From Gordonia sp. ABSL11-1 (GTDB taxonomy: Bacteria; Actinomycetota; Actinomycetes; Mycobacteriales; Mycobacteriaceae), in assembly GCF_030315685.1 (NCBI RefSeq), contig NZ_JASXSI010000006.1, positions 124,001 to 188,000 on the forward strand: a stretch of DNA of 64,000 nucleotides, written 5' to 3'. The position numbers and the translations under genes are program-made. Positions 17,133-26,065 of the stretch are shown here, piece by piece; the stretch's first letter is position 1, and each line of letters begins with the position of its first letter. The notes under the pieces were generated by a model, which made no database searches, was not told the origin of the DNA, and was given only the letters and a program-made list of their open reading frames with translations.

Positions 17133-17756
17133 TCACGTCGACTCACTGATCATCACGGCCACCGTGCCCGGTTCCAGCGCGGCGAAGACATGCTCCACGT
17201 CACCGGCATACGACACGTAGTCACCGGGGGCGAGCTCGACCTCGGAGCCCGTCGGCCCGACATTCGCCCGACCCGCGCTCAGGACCACCAATTCGACGAC
17301 CCCACGAGCGTGCGGTGCCGAGATCCGCGCCTCACCGGGTTCCGCGCGGATCAGGTACATGTCGCGACGGGTTCCGGGGCGAGCGGTCGACAACAGGGTC
17401 GCCGAATAGTCGGCGGCCGCGGCCGGGATCACCGGACCGTCACCGAAGCGGATCACCTCGACAGGTTGGACCGGGGCGTCCAGGAAGGCGGAGAACTGCA
17501 CGCCGAGCGCCGTCGACAGCGCCCATAGTGTCTCGACGCTGGGGTTGCCCTCCCCTGATTCCAGTTGCGAGAGAGTCGATTTGCCGACACCGGCGCGACG
17601 GGCGAGTTCACCGATCGACAGTCCCGCCCGGGTCCGCTCACGCTTGAGCGCGGCCGCGACGACCTGCTTCGGGTTGATCGGCGCGGCGCCGCCGGACAAA
17701 TCGTTCGGTTCGCCGGACGATCGGCCATCTTGACGAACATTGTCCATGGTGTTCAT
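17133..17756 (-). CDS. XRE-family regulator with cupin domain
   Basis: About 207 residues. An HTH_3 domain (LKRERTRAGLSIGELARRAG, then KSTLSQLESGEGNPSVETLW) is followed by a cupin sensor domain with APHARGVVELVVLSAGRANV and LAPGDYVSYAGDVEHVFAAL. Such regulators often sit divergent from, and control, AzlCD exporters, exactly as here. Start choice is uncertain: ATGs at 17747, 17756 and 17768 are all in frame without a Shine-Dalgarno. The starts of this gene and azlC nearly abut, which suggests leaderless divergent mRNAs and overlapping control. Confidence 0.85.
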   Translation of the reverse strand: MNTMDNVRQDGRSSGEPNDLSGGAAPINPKQVVAAALKRERTRAGLSIGELARRAGVGKSTLSQLESGEGNPSVETLWALSTALGVQFSAFLDAPVQPVEVIRFGDGPVIPAAAADYSATLLSTARPGTRRDMYLIRAEPGEARISAPHARGVVELVVLSAGRANVGPTGSEVELAPGDYVSYAGDVEHVFAALEPGTVAVMISEST

Positions 17757-17766
17757 CATAGTGGTC

Positions 17767-18510
17767 ATGCGTTCCATCTGGAGAACACTCGACGTCGCGA
17801 CCGTTCGCGCCGTGCTGGTGATGAGCGTGTCGGTGCTGGTCATCGGCGCGTCCTACGGGGTCGCCGCGCACACCGCCGGATTGGTGTGGTGGCAGATCCT
17901 GGTCATCGCCACCGTGGTGTTGGCCGGTTCGTCGGAGTTCGTGTTCGTCGGCATCATCGCCGCAGGCGGGGCACCGATCGTGGCCGCGCTGGCGGGCCTA
18001 CTGGTGAACACCCGCAACTTCGGGTACGGGCTGTCGGTCGGACGACATCTCGGGCGGGGTCTGCCACGCGCGATCGGTGCACATCTCATCAACGACGAGA
18101 CCGCCGTGATGGCGGCCGCAGAACGTGATCCGCGTCGAGCCCGCGCGGCGTTCTTCCTGTGTGGACTCGGCGTGCTCATCACTTGGCCACTCGGGTCCAT
18201 GCTCGGAGCAGCGATCGGGGAAGTCGTCGCGAGCCCGGAGGCGCTGGGGCTGGATGCCGCGTTCCCGGCGCTGCTCGCCGCATTGGCGATCCCGGCACTG
18301 CGCGACCGCAGAACGCTGACCGCGGCGGTCGTCGGCGGCGCGATCGCGGTCGCGGCGTCGCCGTTCCTGCCGGCGGGTCTGCCGATCCTGATGGCGCTGC
18401 TGGGGCTGGTCGTGGTCGAGGCGATCCGTCGCCGGACGGCCGGAGACGATCTCAACCCCGGCGAACCGGGCAGGCGTGCCGACGATGCCGTGTTGGAGCA
18501 CGCCCGATGA
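17767..18510 (+). CDS. azlC: Branched-chain amino acid exporter large subunit, AzlC family
   Basis: A 247-residue membrane protein with about seven helices, containing GLVWWQILVIATVVLAGSSE and the AzlC-typical LLVNTRNFGYGLSVGRHL and LINDETAVMAA (asparagine/aspartate-rich conserved loop). AzlCD pairs export branched-chain amino acids or analogues. Its ATG at 17767 is only about 10 bp from the divergent regulator. The stop overlaps the azlD start by ATGA. Confidence 0.88.
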   Translation: MRSIWRTLDVATVRAVLVMSVSVLVIGASYGVAAHTAGLVWWQILVIATVVLAGSSEFVFVGIIAAGGAPIVAALAGLLVNTRNFGYGLSVGRHLGRGLPRAIGAHLINDETAVMAAAERDPRRARAAFFLCGLGVLITWPLGSMLGAAIGEVVASPEALGLDAAFPALLAALAIPALRDRRTLTAAVVGGAIAVAASPFLPAGLPILMALLGLVVVEAIRRRTAGDDLNPGEPGRRADDAVLEHAR

Positions 18511-18827
18511 CCGGCACCGGCCTGCTCATCGGGGTGGCGATCCTCGCCGTCGGCACCTACCTGATCCGCTTCGCCGGACCCGCGCTGCGTAGCCGGTACG
18601 AGGTCAGCCCGCAGGCAGCGGCGCTGATGGACCGGGCGGCCATCGTGCTGCTGGTGGGTGTCGCCGCGACCGGCGCACTGTATGACGGTTCCGACTTCGT
18701 CGGCTGGGCCCGACCGGCCGGAGTGGCCGTCGGTGTCGTCGCGGCACTGTTCAAGGCGCCGCTGGTGGTCGTCGTCGTCCTGGCGGCCGGCGCCGCAGCG
18801 GGGCTGCGCGCGCTCGGCGTGGCCTAG
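18507..18827 (+). CDS. azlD: Branched-chain amino acid exporter small subunit, AzlD family
   Basis: A 106-residue protein with four hydrophobic helices. Motifs are LIGVAILAVGTYLIRFAGPA near the start and AAIVLLVGVAATGALYDG in the middle. It overlaps azlC by 4 bp, the normal arrangement for this two-component exporter. It ends 21 bp before the convergent helicase stop. Confidence 0.85.
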   Translation: MTGTGLLIGVAILAVGTYLIRFAGPALRSRYEVSPQAAALMDRAAIVLLVGVAATGALYDGSDFVGWARPAGVAVGVVAALFKAPLVVVVVLAAGAAAGLRALGVA

Positions 18828-18848
18828 AAACCGGCGGACGTCAGGAGG

Positions 18849-20312
18849 TCAGCGTCTCGCCGCAGCGACGCCGTGGCCCGAGCGCTGCGCACCCTGACCG
18901 CGTCGGCGCTGCTGCCCCGACGGGCGGCGCCCGCGTGACGCCGAGTCGCCGGCGTGGGACTGACCTCCGCCCGAGCGACCGGCAGATGCGGTACGGCTGC
19001 CGCTGTGACGGCGACCCGACGAGTCGCCGCGTGCTCCGCCGGACTGGCCGCGCTGGCCGCCGGTGCGAGCGCCCGGTCGGCCGTCACGACGCGGCTTCGA
19101 CGATCCGGAGCGGGCCGGAGCCGCGACCGGCTTGGGCTGGGGGGCGACGAACTCGGCACGGGGACCGACGAGGGTGTCGACCTCGGCCGACGATGCGTCG
19201 ACGCGCGTGGGCGCCACCTTGATGTTCGCCTTGCGGAGCAGACCGGACAGGTCGCGGCGCTGGTCGGGCAGGCAGACGGTGACCACGTCACCGCTGCTGC
19301 CGGCGCGCGCGGTGCGCCCCGAGCGATGCAGGTAGGCCTTGTGCTCGGCCGGCGGATCGACGTGGACGACGAGTTCGACGCCGTCGACGTGGACGCCACG
19401 GGCCGCGACGTCGGTGGCGACCAGCACGCGCACGCCCTCTCCGCCGAATGCCTTCAGGTTCCGGTCACGCTGCGCCTGGCTGAGGTTGCCGTGCAGGTCG
19501 ACGGCCGGGATCCCGGTGTCGGTGAGCTTCTTGGCCAGCTTCTTGGCCTGATGCTTGGTGCGGGTGAACAGGATGCGACGACCCTGCCCCGACGCGAGTT
19601 CCTGGACGAGTGCGTTCTTGTCGCCCGGGGAGACCTCGAACACGTGATGGGTCATCTGCACCGGGGCAGACGTCTCCTCGGTCGAGTGCACGGTCGGCTT
19701 GTCGAGGAAGCGCTTGGCGACCTTGTCGACCCCGTTGTCGAGGGTGGCGGTGAACAGCATGCGCTGCCCGTCGGCGGGGGTGGCCGCGAGAATGCGCGTC
19801 ACGCCGGGGAGGAAGCCGAGATCGGCCATGTGATCGGCCTCGTCGAGCACGGTGATCTCGATGTCGCCGAGCTTGACGATGCCCTGACGGATCAGGTCCT
19901 CGAGTCGTCCGGGGCATGCGACGACGATGTCCACGCCCCGGCGGAAGGCCTCTTCCTGACGGCTCTGCTTCACGCCACCGAACACGGTGGTCACAGTGAG
20001 ATCCATGGCACGGGCCAGCGGCGTGACGACGGCCGCGATCTGTGTCGCGAGTTCCCGCGTCGGCGCGAGGACGAGCCCCGTCGGCAGGGCCGGGCGACGA
20101 GTGACACCCATTTCGGCCAGCCCGGCGACGAGAGGGAGGGCGAATGCCAGCGTCTTTCCGGACCCGGTCTTGCCGGAACCGATCACGTCATTGCCGGCGA
20201 GGGTGTCGCCCAGGGTTTCCGTCTGGATGCGGAAGGGTTCGGTCTTGCCTTCGGCGGCAAGGACTTTCACGAGCTCGGCGGGCACGCCGAGGGAAGCGAA
20301 TGTAGTGGACAA
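18849..20312 (-). CDS. DEAD-box ATP-dependent RNA helicase
   Basis: A 487-residue helicase: Q motif near residue 30 (FRIQTETL), PTRELATQIAAVV (motif Ia), DEADHMADLGFLPG (motif II), FTATLDNG (motif III, with TAT in place of the usual SAT), LVATDVAARGVHV (V) and HRSGRTARAG (VI). Walker A reads GSGKTGSGKT rather than AQTGSGKT. The last roughly 90 residues are an arginine/glycine/serine-rich basic tail likely to bind RNA. It is probably a cold-shock or RNA-turnover helicase. A nearly 490-bp non-coding stretch upstream could encode a long 5' leader. Confidence 0.9.
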   Translation of the reverse strand: MSTTFASLGVPAELVKVLAAEGKTEPFRIQTETLGDTLAGNDVIGSGKTGSGKTLAFALPLVAGLAEMGVTRRPALPTGLVLAPTRELATQIAAVVTPLARAMDLTVTTVFGGVKQSRQEEAFRRGVDIVVACPGRLEDLIRQGIVKLGDIEITVLDEADHMADLGFLPGVTRILAATPADGQRMLFTATLDNGVDKVAKRFLDKPTVHSTEETSAPVQMTHHVFEVSPGDKNALVQELASGQGRRILFTRTKHQAKKLAKKLTDTGIPAVDLHGNLSQAQRDRNLKAFGGEGVRVLVATDVAARGVHVDGVELVVHVDPPAEHKAYLHRSGRTARAGSSGDVVTVCLPDQRRDLSGLLRKANIKVAPTRVDASSAEVDTLVGPRAEFVAPQPKPVAAPARSGSSKPRRDGRPGARTGGQRGQSGGARGDSSGRRHSGSRTASAGRSGGGQSHAGDSASRGRRPSGQQRRRGQGAQRSGHGVAAARR

Positions 20313-20801
20313 GGTCCGTTCTCTCTGTTGTGGACGCGCGCAACAGCACAGGGCTCTGGCACGGTCTCGGTGGCGAAGGCGCGTCTGTCGCGCATTCGTT
20401 CGCCGTATGAAGTCGATGATCAGGCGCTGAATGGGCTGGCCTGTCGAAGAAGCGTTCTACGACGCGTTGACGCCCAGCAAGTGGTGCGTCAATTGACTCC
20501 ACGGTACGTGAGGTCGGGCCGGGGGGCCAAATCATGGTGACCAGCGTCATGTCGGCGGAACGACAACGTCCCACGACACGGTCGCGGGTGACTGCGAAAC
20601 CACGTTGACACGCGTGTGCCCGCGCGGGAGCATGCCTACCGTGAGCTTTGTCGAGTCGTCGCCCGCAGGGCGTGGGGAGGTTGTCCGCGTCGTGCACGCC
20701 GACAACTGAGCATCCCGCCCCGACAGACGCGAGTCCCGCCCCCGCGCGGCCGCGTCGGTCGAGACGTACCCTGCCCACGACGACCCGATTGGTCACCTCT
20801 C
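20313..20801. other. Intergenic region between divergent helicase and FBP genes
   Basis: About 490 bp with no credible gene. ORFs here are shadows without ribosome-binding sites or family resemblance. It contains TCAATTGA around 20490 with TTGACT/TTGACG on both strands, possible -35 elements for the two divergent genes. No hairpin strong enough to call a riboswitch was seen. Confidence 0.5.
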
Positions 20802-21296
20802 ATGCAGTCCCTCACCGAATCACAGATCCGCGCGTCCTTCGTCAATACGACGGTCCGCGAACGCAAGTCTGTTGCCCTGCCCTCCGGATTCGACCGAATC
20901 CGATGGGAGGACAACGATTTCCTCGGCTGGCGCGATCCGAAGCTTCCCCTTGCCGGATACATGGTCATCCCCACCGATGACAGACCCGTCGGCATCATGC
21001 TGCGTCTTGGCGGACGCCAGCCACGGGCCCGTCCCCAGTGCTCGTTCTGTCAGGATGTCCAGTTGCCCAACGAGGTCGCGTTCTACAGCGCGAAGATCGC
21101 CGGCGCCGCGGGCCGCAAGGGCAACACCGTCGGCACACTCATCTGCTCGGGATTCGAATGTTCGGCGAACGTCCGGGTGCGCCCATCAGCGATCTTCGCC
21201 GGTGACGACCCCGAGGCCGTCCGACAGTCGCGGATCGCCGTGCTGCGCGATCACCTCGGTGGTTTCGCCCAGCGCGTGCTCGGTCACGGGTCCTGA
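20802..21296 (+). CDS. FBP (FusB-like) zinc-binding domain protein
   Basis: A 164-residue protein matching the FBP C-terminal treble-clef domain, the EF-G-binding zinc fold found in FusB/FusC. Likely zinc ligands are the CSFC pair after RPQCSFCQDV and the later ICSGFECSANV. The N-terminal part (LTESQIRASFVNTTVRERK) matches the short helix leading into FBP proteins. In FusB this domain rescues fusidic-acid-stalled ribosomes by releasing EF-G; whether this protein touches EF-G is inference. ATG 20802 was chosen because homology starts at MQSLTESQ. Monocistronic. Confidence 0.75.
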   Translation: MQSLTESQIRASFVNTTVRERKSVALPSGFDRIRWEDNDFLGWRDPKLPLAGYMVIPTDDRPVGIMLRLGGRQPRARPQCSFCQDVQLPNEVAFYSAKIAGAAGRKGNTVGTLICSGFECSANVRVRPSAIFAGDDPEAVRQSRIAVLRDHLGGFAQRVLGHGS

Positions 21297-21335
21297 CGAC
21301 GGGTTCGGGCGACCGGTCGACGAGGGCATGGCAAC

Positions 21336-23105
21336 TCAGTGGATGTTGGCCAATCGCTGGGGAAATGCGTAGAAATATCCTTGCGCGAAGTCGCAGCCGA
21401 CACGTTCGATGGCCGCGGCCTGTCGGGAGGTCTCCACGCCCTCGGCGACGACCTGCACACCGGTCGCGTGCGCCGTCGCGACGATGCCGGAGAGCACGAT
21501 CTCCGCGCGGTCCCCGTCGTCGAGGGCGTCGACGAAGGACTTGTCCGTCTTGATGATGCTGATCGGAAGCCGATAGAACTCGCTCAACGTGGAAGCGCCC
21601 GTTCCGAAGTCGTCGATCGCGACCTGACATCCGAGCGCCCGGACCGCGGCCAAGGTGGCCACGACACCGTCGTGGTCCGCGGCCGCGAGGACGCGTTCAG
21701 TGATCTCGATGCACAGTCGTCCGGGTGCGAGACCGGTCTCGGCAAGGGTCATCTCGAGTCGCGCCATGAAATGCCGCTCGGCCAGTTCACGCCGGGAGAA
21801 GTTCAGGCACAGGGTGAGTTCGGCGGTGCCGTCGTGCCGGATGAACTCGCGCACCGCCTGATCCAACACATGGGCACCGAGGAGTTCGATGAGGTCGCTG
21901 CGGTCCGCGACGGCGAGGAACTCGCTGGGTGAGATGAGCCCCAGTTCGGGGTGGCGCCACCGCATAAGCGCCTCGAGAGCGACGGGTTGATGGCCGCGTT
22001 TGACGTCGACGATCGGCTGGTAGTCGAAGTAAACCTGCGCCGGGTCGGAGTCGATCGTCTCCCGCAGTTCCCGTTCGATCCGCTGTCGGCGTTGCAGATC
22101 CAGTCGATGCTGCGGTCGGAATCGCACGTAGGGACGGCCTCGCGACGTCGTCTTCGCCTGATACAGGGCGATGTCGGCGTCACGGAGAAGATCGGTGGGC
22201 GTCGGCCGGACGTCACCGAATCGTGCGACGGCCACCCCGACGCTCACGCTGATCCGTTCGCTGTGGGTGGTCAGTTCGATAGGGACACCGACCGCCTCGT
22301 GGATGTGGGAGACGAGGTCGTCCACGCGGGTCGCGTGGTCCTTGTGGACGAGTTGGACGATCACGTACTCGTCACCACCGAGCCGGCCGATGGCCGAGTC
22401 CTTCCCCATGGCCTCGCGGAGGCGGTTGCCGATCTCGGTCAGGATCTCGTCGCCGATCATGTGTCCGAGGGCGTCGTTCACGAGCTTGAAATCGTCGAGG
22501 TCCAGGTAGTGGACGACGACGCAGTCCTCGAGGGCCTCGAGACGGTCGGAGTAGGTCTCGATGGCCCGGATGATGCCCGCACGACTCAGCAGACCGGTCA
22601 GCTGATCGTGATACGCCTCCCACTCGTACTGGTTGGCCTCCCATTCGAGGCGCGATGTCTCCCGATGGCGATCGGTGATGTCGTCCATCGACACGACGAC
22701 GGCACGCTCCTCGCCGTCGCCGATCGCGCGGCAACTGCAGGAGATCCAGCGGCGACCCGCCGGGGCGACGACGGTCGCCATGTGGTCGTCGGTGGCCACG
22801 CCCGTACGTAGGCAGGCCCCGATCGGCGACTCCTCCTGGGTGGAGAAATCGAGGGTGAGGTCCGTGAGTCGGAGTCCCGCGACCGCGTCGTCGGCGAGAT
22901 CGAGGAGCGCCAGCGCGGCGGGGTTCACGAGTTCGACCACCCCGTCGCGGCCGACGACGATCACTGCACGCTCGAGCGAGTCGAAGATGGCCCGCATCCG
23001 CTCGACGAGGCGACGCTGACGGTCGATCTCCGACACGTCGCCCGGAGCTCCGATCGGCGTCACCGCAGAAATGGCGTCGTCGTCGACGCGGTCACCGTCG
23101 GTCAT
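21336..23105 (-). CDS. PAS-GGDEF-EAL cyclic-di-GMP signalling protein
   Basis: A 589-residue soluble protein. A PAS domain (about 37-150) is followed by GGDEF (about 185-335, active-site variant RLGGDEYVIVQ) and EAL (about 345-589). EAL catalytic residues look intact: EALMRW, NFSRREL, EITERVL, IDDFGTG, KTDKSFV and AEGVET. GGDEY is generally compatible with cyclase activity, so it could be bifunctional in c-di-GMP synthesis and breakdown, with PAS as sensor. ATG 23105 follows AAGGAAGGTGG; longer in-frame starts lack such a site. No membrane segments. Confidence 0.9.
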   Translation of the reverse strand: MTDGDRVDDDAISAVTPIGAPGDVSEIDRQRRLVERMRAIFDSLERAVIVVGRDGVVELVNPAALALLDLADDAVAGLRLTDLTLDFSTQEESPIGACLRTGVATDDHMATVVAPAGRRWISCSCRAIGDGEERAVVVSMDDITDRHRETSRLEWEANQYEWEAYHDQLTGLLSRAGIIRAIETYSDRLEALEDCVVVHYLDLDDFKLVNDALGHMIGDEILTEIGNRLREAMGKDSAIGRLGGDEYVIVQLVHKDHATRVDDLVSHIHEAVGVPIELTTHSERISVSVGVAVARFGDVRPTPTDLLRDADIALYQAKTTSRGRPYVRFRPQHRLDLQRRQRIERELRETIDSDPAQVYFDYQPIVDVKRGHQPVALEALMRWRHPELGLISPSEFLAVADRSDLIELLGAHVLDQAVREFIRHDGTAELTLCLNFSRRELAERHFMARLEMTLAETGLAPGRLCIEITERVLAAADHDGVVATLAAVRALGCQVAIDDFGTGASTLSEFYRLPISIIKTDKSFVDALDDGDRAEIVLSGIVATAHATGVQVVAEGVETSRQAAAIERVGCDFAQGYFYAFPQRLANIH

Positions 23106-23379
23106 CGCCACCTTCCTTGCCGTCTGTCGGTCCATACCCGTCGGTCGGTCGCCGAACATTCGCGACGGTAATCGAAACTCACGTGCCGTGACCCCGAAGA
23201 GAGAACATCGTCCATAGATCGTGGACGCCGCACGCGGCCGATTCAGCCGTTTGACGAAAAAGAAGCGCAGGTCACAGTCGTGTCGGCTGGGCAGACGACA
23301 GGGCTTGGCCGGGACCACGGTTGTCTGCTAGTGGCCGTGCTCGCAGGCCGGCGCTGCAGGATTTCGCTCCCGCACAGAT

Positions 23380-23712
23380 CGATGTGGCCCACCTCAGGCG
23401 TCTTCCCACAACCCCTATTTCCGCGGCCAATGGCATCTGGGCGCCATCACCTCTGATCCGAAGCAGTTCGGCAAGGGCCTCGTCGACGCAGACGCCTGGG
23501 CCGAGAATCCCGCACGTGCCGCTGGCAGCCTCGTTCCCGATGCGCTCCTGACGGTCCTCGGCGGCGGCGTGGGCGGGGTGGGGCGCCGAACCGTTGTTGA
23601 CACTCTCGAGACCGGCGCCGAGAAGCGTGTTGTGGAGAGCGCCGTCGAAGAGACCGGTCGCAACGCCCTTCCGATGAAGTACAAGGACGCCCTGACTCCT
23701 CTCGGAACCACC
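23380..23712 (+). pseudogene. Relic of a secreted polymorphic toxin (WXG/ESX-type, pretoxin region)
   Basis: In one frame the sequence reads SSHNPYFRGQWHLGAITSDP, then PKQFGKGLVDADAWAENPAR and AAGSLVPDALLTVLGGGVGG. This resembles the linker preceding the toxin tip in actinobacterial WXG100-linked polymorphic toxins (QFGK...DWAENPARAAGxLVPD). There is no start codon or N-terminal secretion domain, and recognisable sequence stops near 23712, so both ends are lost. It signals a former toxin-immunity locus. The family match is from pattern memory, not a search. Confidence 0.55.
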
Positions 23713-23890
23713 AACTGTTGGCCGCTGGGTCGACGTCGAACTGGTGACGCTCGACGCGAATGGGTTGTTCATCCGAGAGTCGGCCCTTGCCCCACGTCTT
23801 GGTCAGCGAGGTTCCGGTCAGACGTGGGGCGTTCTCGACATCGAACAGGAAACTGAGGGCGCGCATCGTCGATTCCAGATCTGTCGCCAT
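23706..23890 (-). pseudogene. Truncated 5' gene fragment opposing the toxin relic
   Basis: An ATG at 23890 preceded by AGGGTCGAGGAG opens a frame with natural-looking protein sequence (MATDLESTMRALSFLFDVEN, then GTSLTKTWGKGRLSDEQPIR and RHQFDVDPAANSWWF). After about 60 residues it runs into the antisense of the toxin relic and loses character. It may be the start of a former immunity or unrelated gene, cut at the same junction (about 23706-23712) that truncates the toxin. The family is not recognised. Confidence 0.4.
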
Positions 23891-24008
23891 CTCCTCGACC
23901 CTGTAAGCCAGACAACGAGTGCTTCGGATACCGGATTATCGTGGCACTGACGACATGGCTGACCGTTTTGCCGTTGATCGCGAGATCCTCTCGCTTCCCC
24001 GAAACCGG

Positions 24009-24410
24009 TTAGGGTGTCGCGATCACGCGATAGGGGTGCAGCGTGAGGGTGTAGCGGTCGCCAGGGGTGGCGGTGATAGCAGCGAGTTCGATGCCATAGG
24101 CGCGGGCGAGTTGGGCAACTCGGGTGTTGTCCGGATCCGGAGTGACCTCTACGCGGGCACGGACTTCGAGGGTACGCATCGGAGCGTCGGGGTCGATCAC
24201 CAGGAACGCGACATAGGGGTTGGTCAGGAGGTTGCGGTACTTCTGCCGGGTACTGGTGGTGGAGCAGAAGAGCACCCCGTCGTCGCCAACGAGGTACCAC
24301 ACCGCGGTCGATTGCGGGCGTTGCCGAGGGCCCACGGTGGTGAGCACTGCGGTCAGCCGGCTCGTCAAGAGTTCGAGGTGCGTCTCGGGCACGAGGTTGA
24401 GCACGGTCAT
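24009..24410 (-). CDS. PPOX-class flavin/F420-binding protein (pyridoxamine-5'-phosphate oxidase fold)
   Basis: A 133-residue split-barrel protein. PQSTAVWYLVGDDGVLFCST, KYRNLLTNPYVAFLVIDPDA and the tail RYTLTLHPYRVIATP match the small F420-dependent PPOX group common in mycobacteria and relatives. Such proteins reduce or oxidise diverse substrates using F420 or FMN; the substrate is unknown. It lies 19 bp downstream of the SDR gene on the same strand, so the pair may act in one pathway. The local DNA is less GC-biased than the core. Confidence 0.8.
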   Translation of the reverse strand: MTVLNLVPETHLELLTSRLTAVLTTVGPRQRPQSTAVWYLVGDDGVLFCSTTSTRQKYRNLLTNPYVAFLVIDPDAPMRTLEVRARVEVTPDPDNTRVAQLARAYGIELAAITATPGDRYTLTLHPYRVIATP

Positions 24411-24428
24411 GAGCAGCCTTGCCTACGG

Positions 24429-25241
24429 TCAGATGCGGGTGGCGCCGTGGTCCACGGTCAACTGGGCGGCGGTGATGGTGCGGGATTCGTCAGAAGCCAG
24501 GAACAGCACGGTGTTAGCGATATCTTCAGGTTCGGATATCGGTGGGTCGAAGAGGATCTGGCCCATCGATGCCGAGTAGCTGGGGTTGTCGGCGAACAGC
24601 TTCTCCTGTTCTCCGCCGAAAACGGCCATCGCCGTGTTGACTCCCCACGGGTGGATCGTGTTCGCCCGAATACGGTAAGGGGCCAGTTCGATCGCGGCAG
24701 TCTTGATCAGGCCAACGACGCCGTGCTTGGCGGCACTGTAATGTGCTTGTCCGGGCAGGGACTTGATGCCGGCGGTGGAGCTTGTGGCAATGATCGACCC
24801 GCCATTGCCTGCTGCGATCATCGCCGGAGCCGCGGCCCGCAGGGTGTGATAGACACCGGTGAGGTTGATGTCGATCATGTCCTGCCAACGCTGTGGTGTC
24901 ATCTCCCAGAACCGGCCCCAGGTCACGATGCCGGCGTTGGCGACAACGATATCCAGCCTTCCGAGCTGCTCGGTTCCGGCTTCGACCAAGTGATCGAGGG
25001 CGGCAAGGTCGCGCACGTCCGCGACCGCACTGACTGCACGCCGGCCGTGTTTCTCTACCATCTCCACCGTGGCGGCCAGCTCAGCCTCGGTGGCAGAGAC
25101 GTAGTCAACCCCGGCAACCGGTGCACAGAGGTCGGTAACGATCACATCGGCACCCTCTTCGGCGAGTTTGACAGCGTGAGCACGGCCCTGACCGCGAGCT
25201 GCGCCAGTAACGAGGGCGACCTTGCCCTGGACTCGGTTCAT
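24429..25241 (-). CDS. Mycofactocin-type SDR family oxidoreductase
   Basis: A 270-residue Rossmann dehydrogenase: VALVTGAARGQGRAHAVKLA (TGxxxGxG), NAGI at about 95, SSTAG and the catalytic YSAAK of the YxxxK pair. The insertion between beta-2 and alpha-2 (DLCAPVAGVDYVSATEAELA) marks the mycofactocin-associated subfamily, which keeps NAD tightly bound and passes electrons to mycofactocin. Relatives include carveol dehydrogenases, so an alcohol or terpenoid substrate is plausible. No mycofactocin biosynthesis gene is in the window. A TetR regulator precedes it. Confidence 0.88.
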   Translation of the reverse strand: MNRVQGKVALVTGAARGQGRAHAVKLAEEGADVIVTDLCAPVAGVDYVSATEAELAATVEMVEKHGRRAVSAVADVRDLAALDHLVEAGTEQLGRLDIVVANAGIVTWGRFWEMTPQRWQDMIDINLTGVYHTLRAAAPAMIAAGNGGSIIATSSTAGIKSLPGQAHYSAAKHGVVGLIKTAAIELAPYRIRANTIHPWGVNTAMAVFGGEQEKLFADNPSYSASMGQILFDPPISEPEDIANTVLFLASDESRTITAAQLTVDHGATRI

Positions 25242-25287
25242 TGCTGGTGTCCTTTCAATGTCTGTCTCAGTGAGAATCTGTTGGCTG

Positions 25288-25890
25288 TCAGTGGAAGGCT
25301 GTAGCAGATCGGAGTAGCGCGCCGTCGATTGTCACCAGGCATTCGCGGGCAGTCGCGACAATGGGTTGCGAGGGGTTGTCGGCCCAGAGCTCGACAGCAA
25401 TCTGATTGGCGGCCGCCACACATGCCACGGCGTAACGGGCACGGACCGAGTCCGAAGACAACTCGAGCCGCGCCGCCAGTGCCGGCCGCAGATCGTCGGC
25501 GAAGCGTTGCTGTACGCGCAGCCACACCGGCTCCAGGGCCGGTGACGACGACATCGACCGCAGAAACATCCGGTGCCGCCGCCCAGTCGCGCTGCTCAAC
25601 GCGGACTCCAAGGCACCGACCAGCGCCTCAAGCACCGGCTGCTCCGGCTCAGAAGCGGCGAACGTGGCCACGTAATCGCGCCACCCAGCCTCCAGTATCG
25701 GCGCGACGGCGTCCTCTTTAGCGGGGAAATAACGGTGGAAGGTGCGAACCGACACCCCCGCGGCGCGTGCGACCTCCTCAACTGTCGTCTCGCTGAAACC
25801 TCGCGTCGCGAACAACTCCAGCGCGACATCGGATATGTCCCTCAGGGTCTGCTGCTGTCGCCGTTGCCGCAGCGATACCACACCGCTCAC
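25288..25890 (-). CDS. TetR-family transcriptional regulator
   Basis: About 200 residues. The N-terminal HTH reads LRDISDVALELFATRGFSET, then TVEEVARAAGVSVRTFHRYF, a textbook TetR DNA-binding domain. A helical effector domain follows with VACVAAANQIAVELWADNPS. It is immediately upstream of, and collinear with, the SDR-PPOX pair and probably controls it. Start uncertain: GTGs at 25890 and 25881 sit close to a GGGGG tract, and an ATG at 25926 is also in frame. Confidence 0.85.
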   Translation of the reverse strand: MSGVVSLRQRRQQQTLRDISDVALELFATRGFSETTVEEVARAAGVSVRTFHRYFPAKEDAVAPILEAGWRDYVATFAASEPEQPVLEALVGALESALSSATGRRHRMFLRSMSSSPALEPVWLRVQQRFADDLRPALAARLELSSDSVRARYAVACVAAANQIAVELWADNPSQPIVATARECLVTIDGALLRSATAFH

Positions 25891-26065
25891 ACCCCCACGG
25901 TAACCGCTAGTGACAGAAAGTGCCATAGAGTCACATTCTGCAGACATCATCGACCTCGCGTGACAACTCCATGCAGAGATGACGCGTCTCGTCGCTCGAT
26001 CCTGAACGTCACGGGGTGCCTGTTGACTGCCCTTGGCGTCTCCCACGCCACCATCGCCAACGTCC

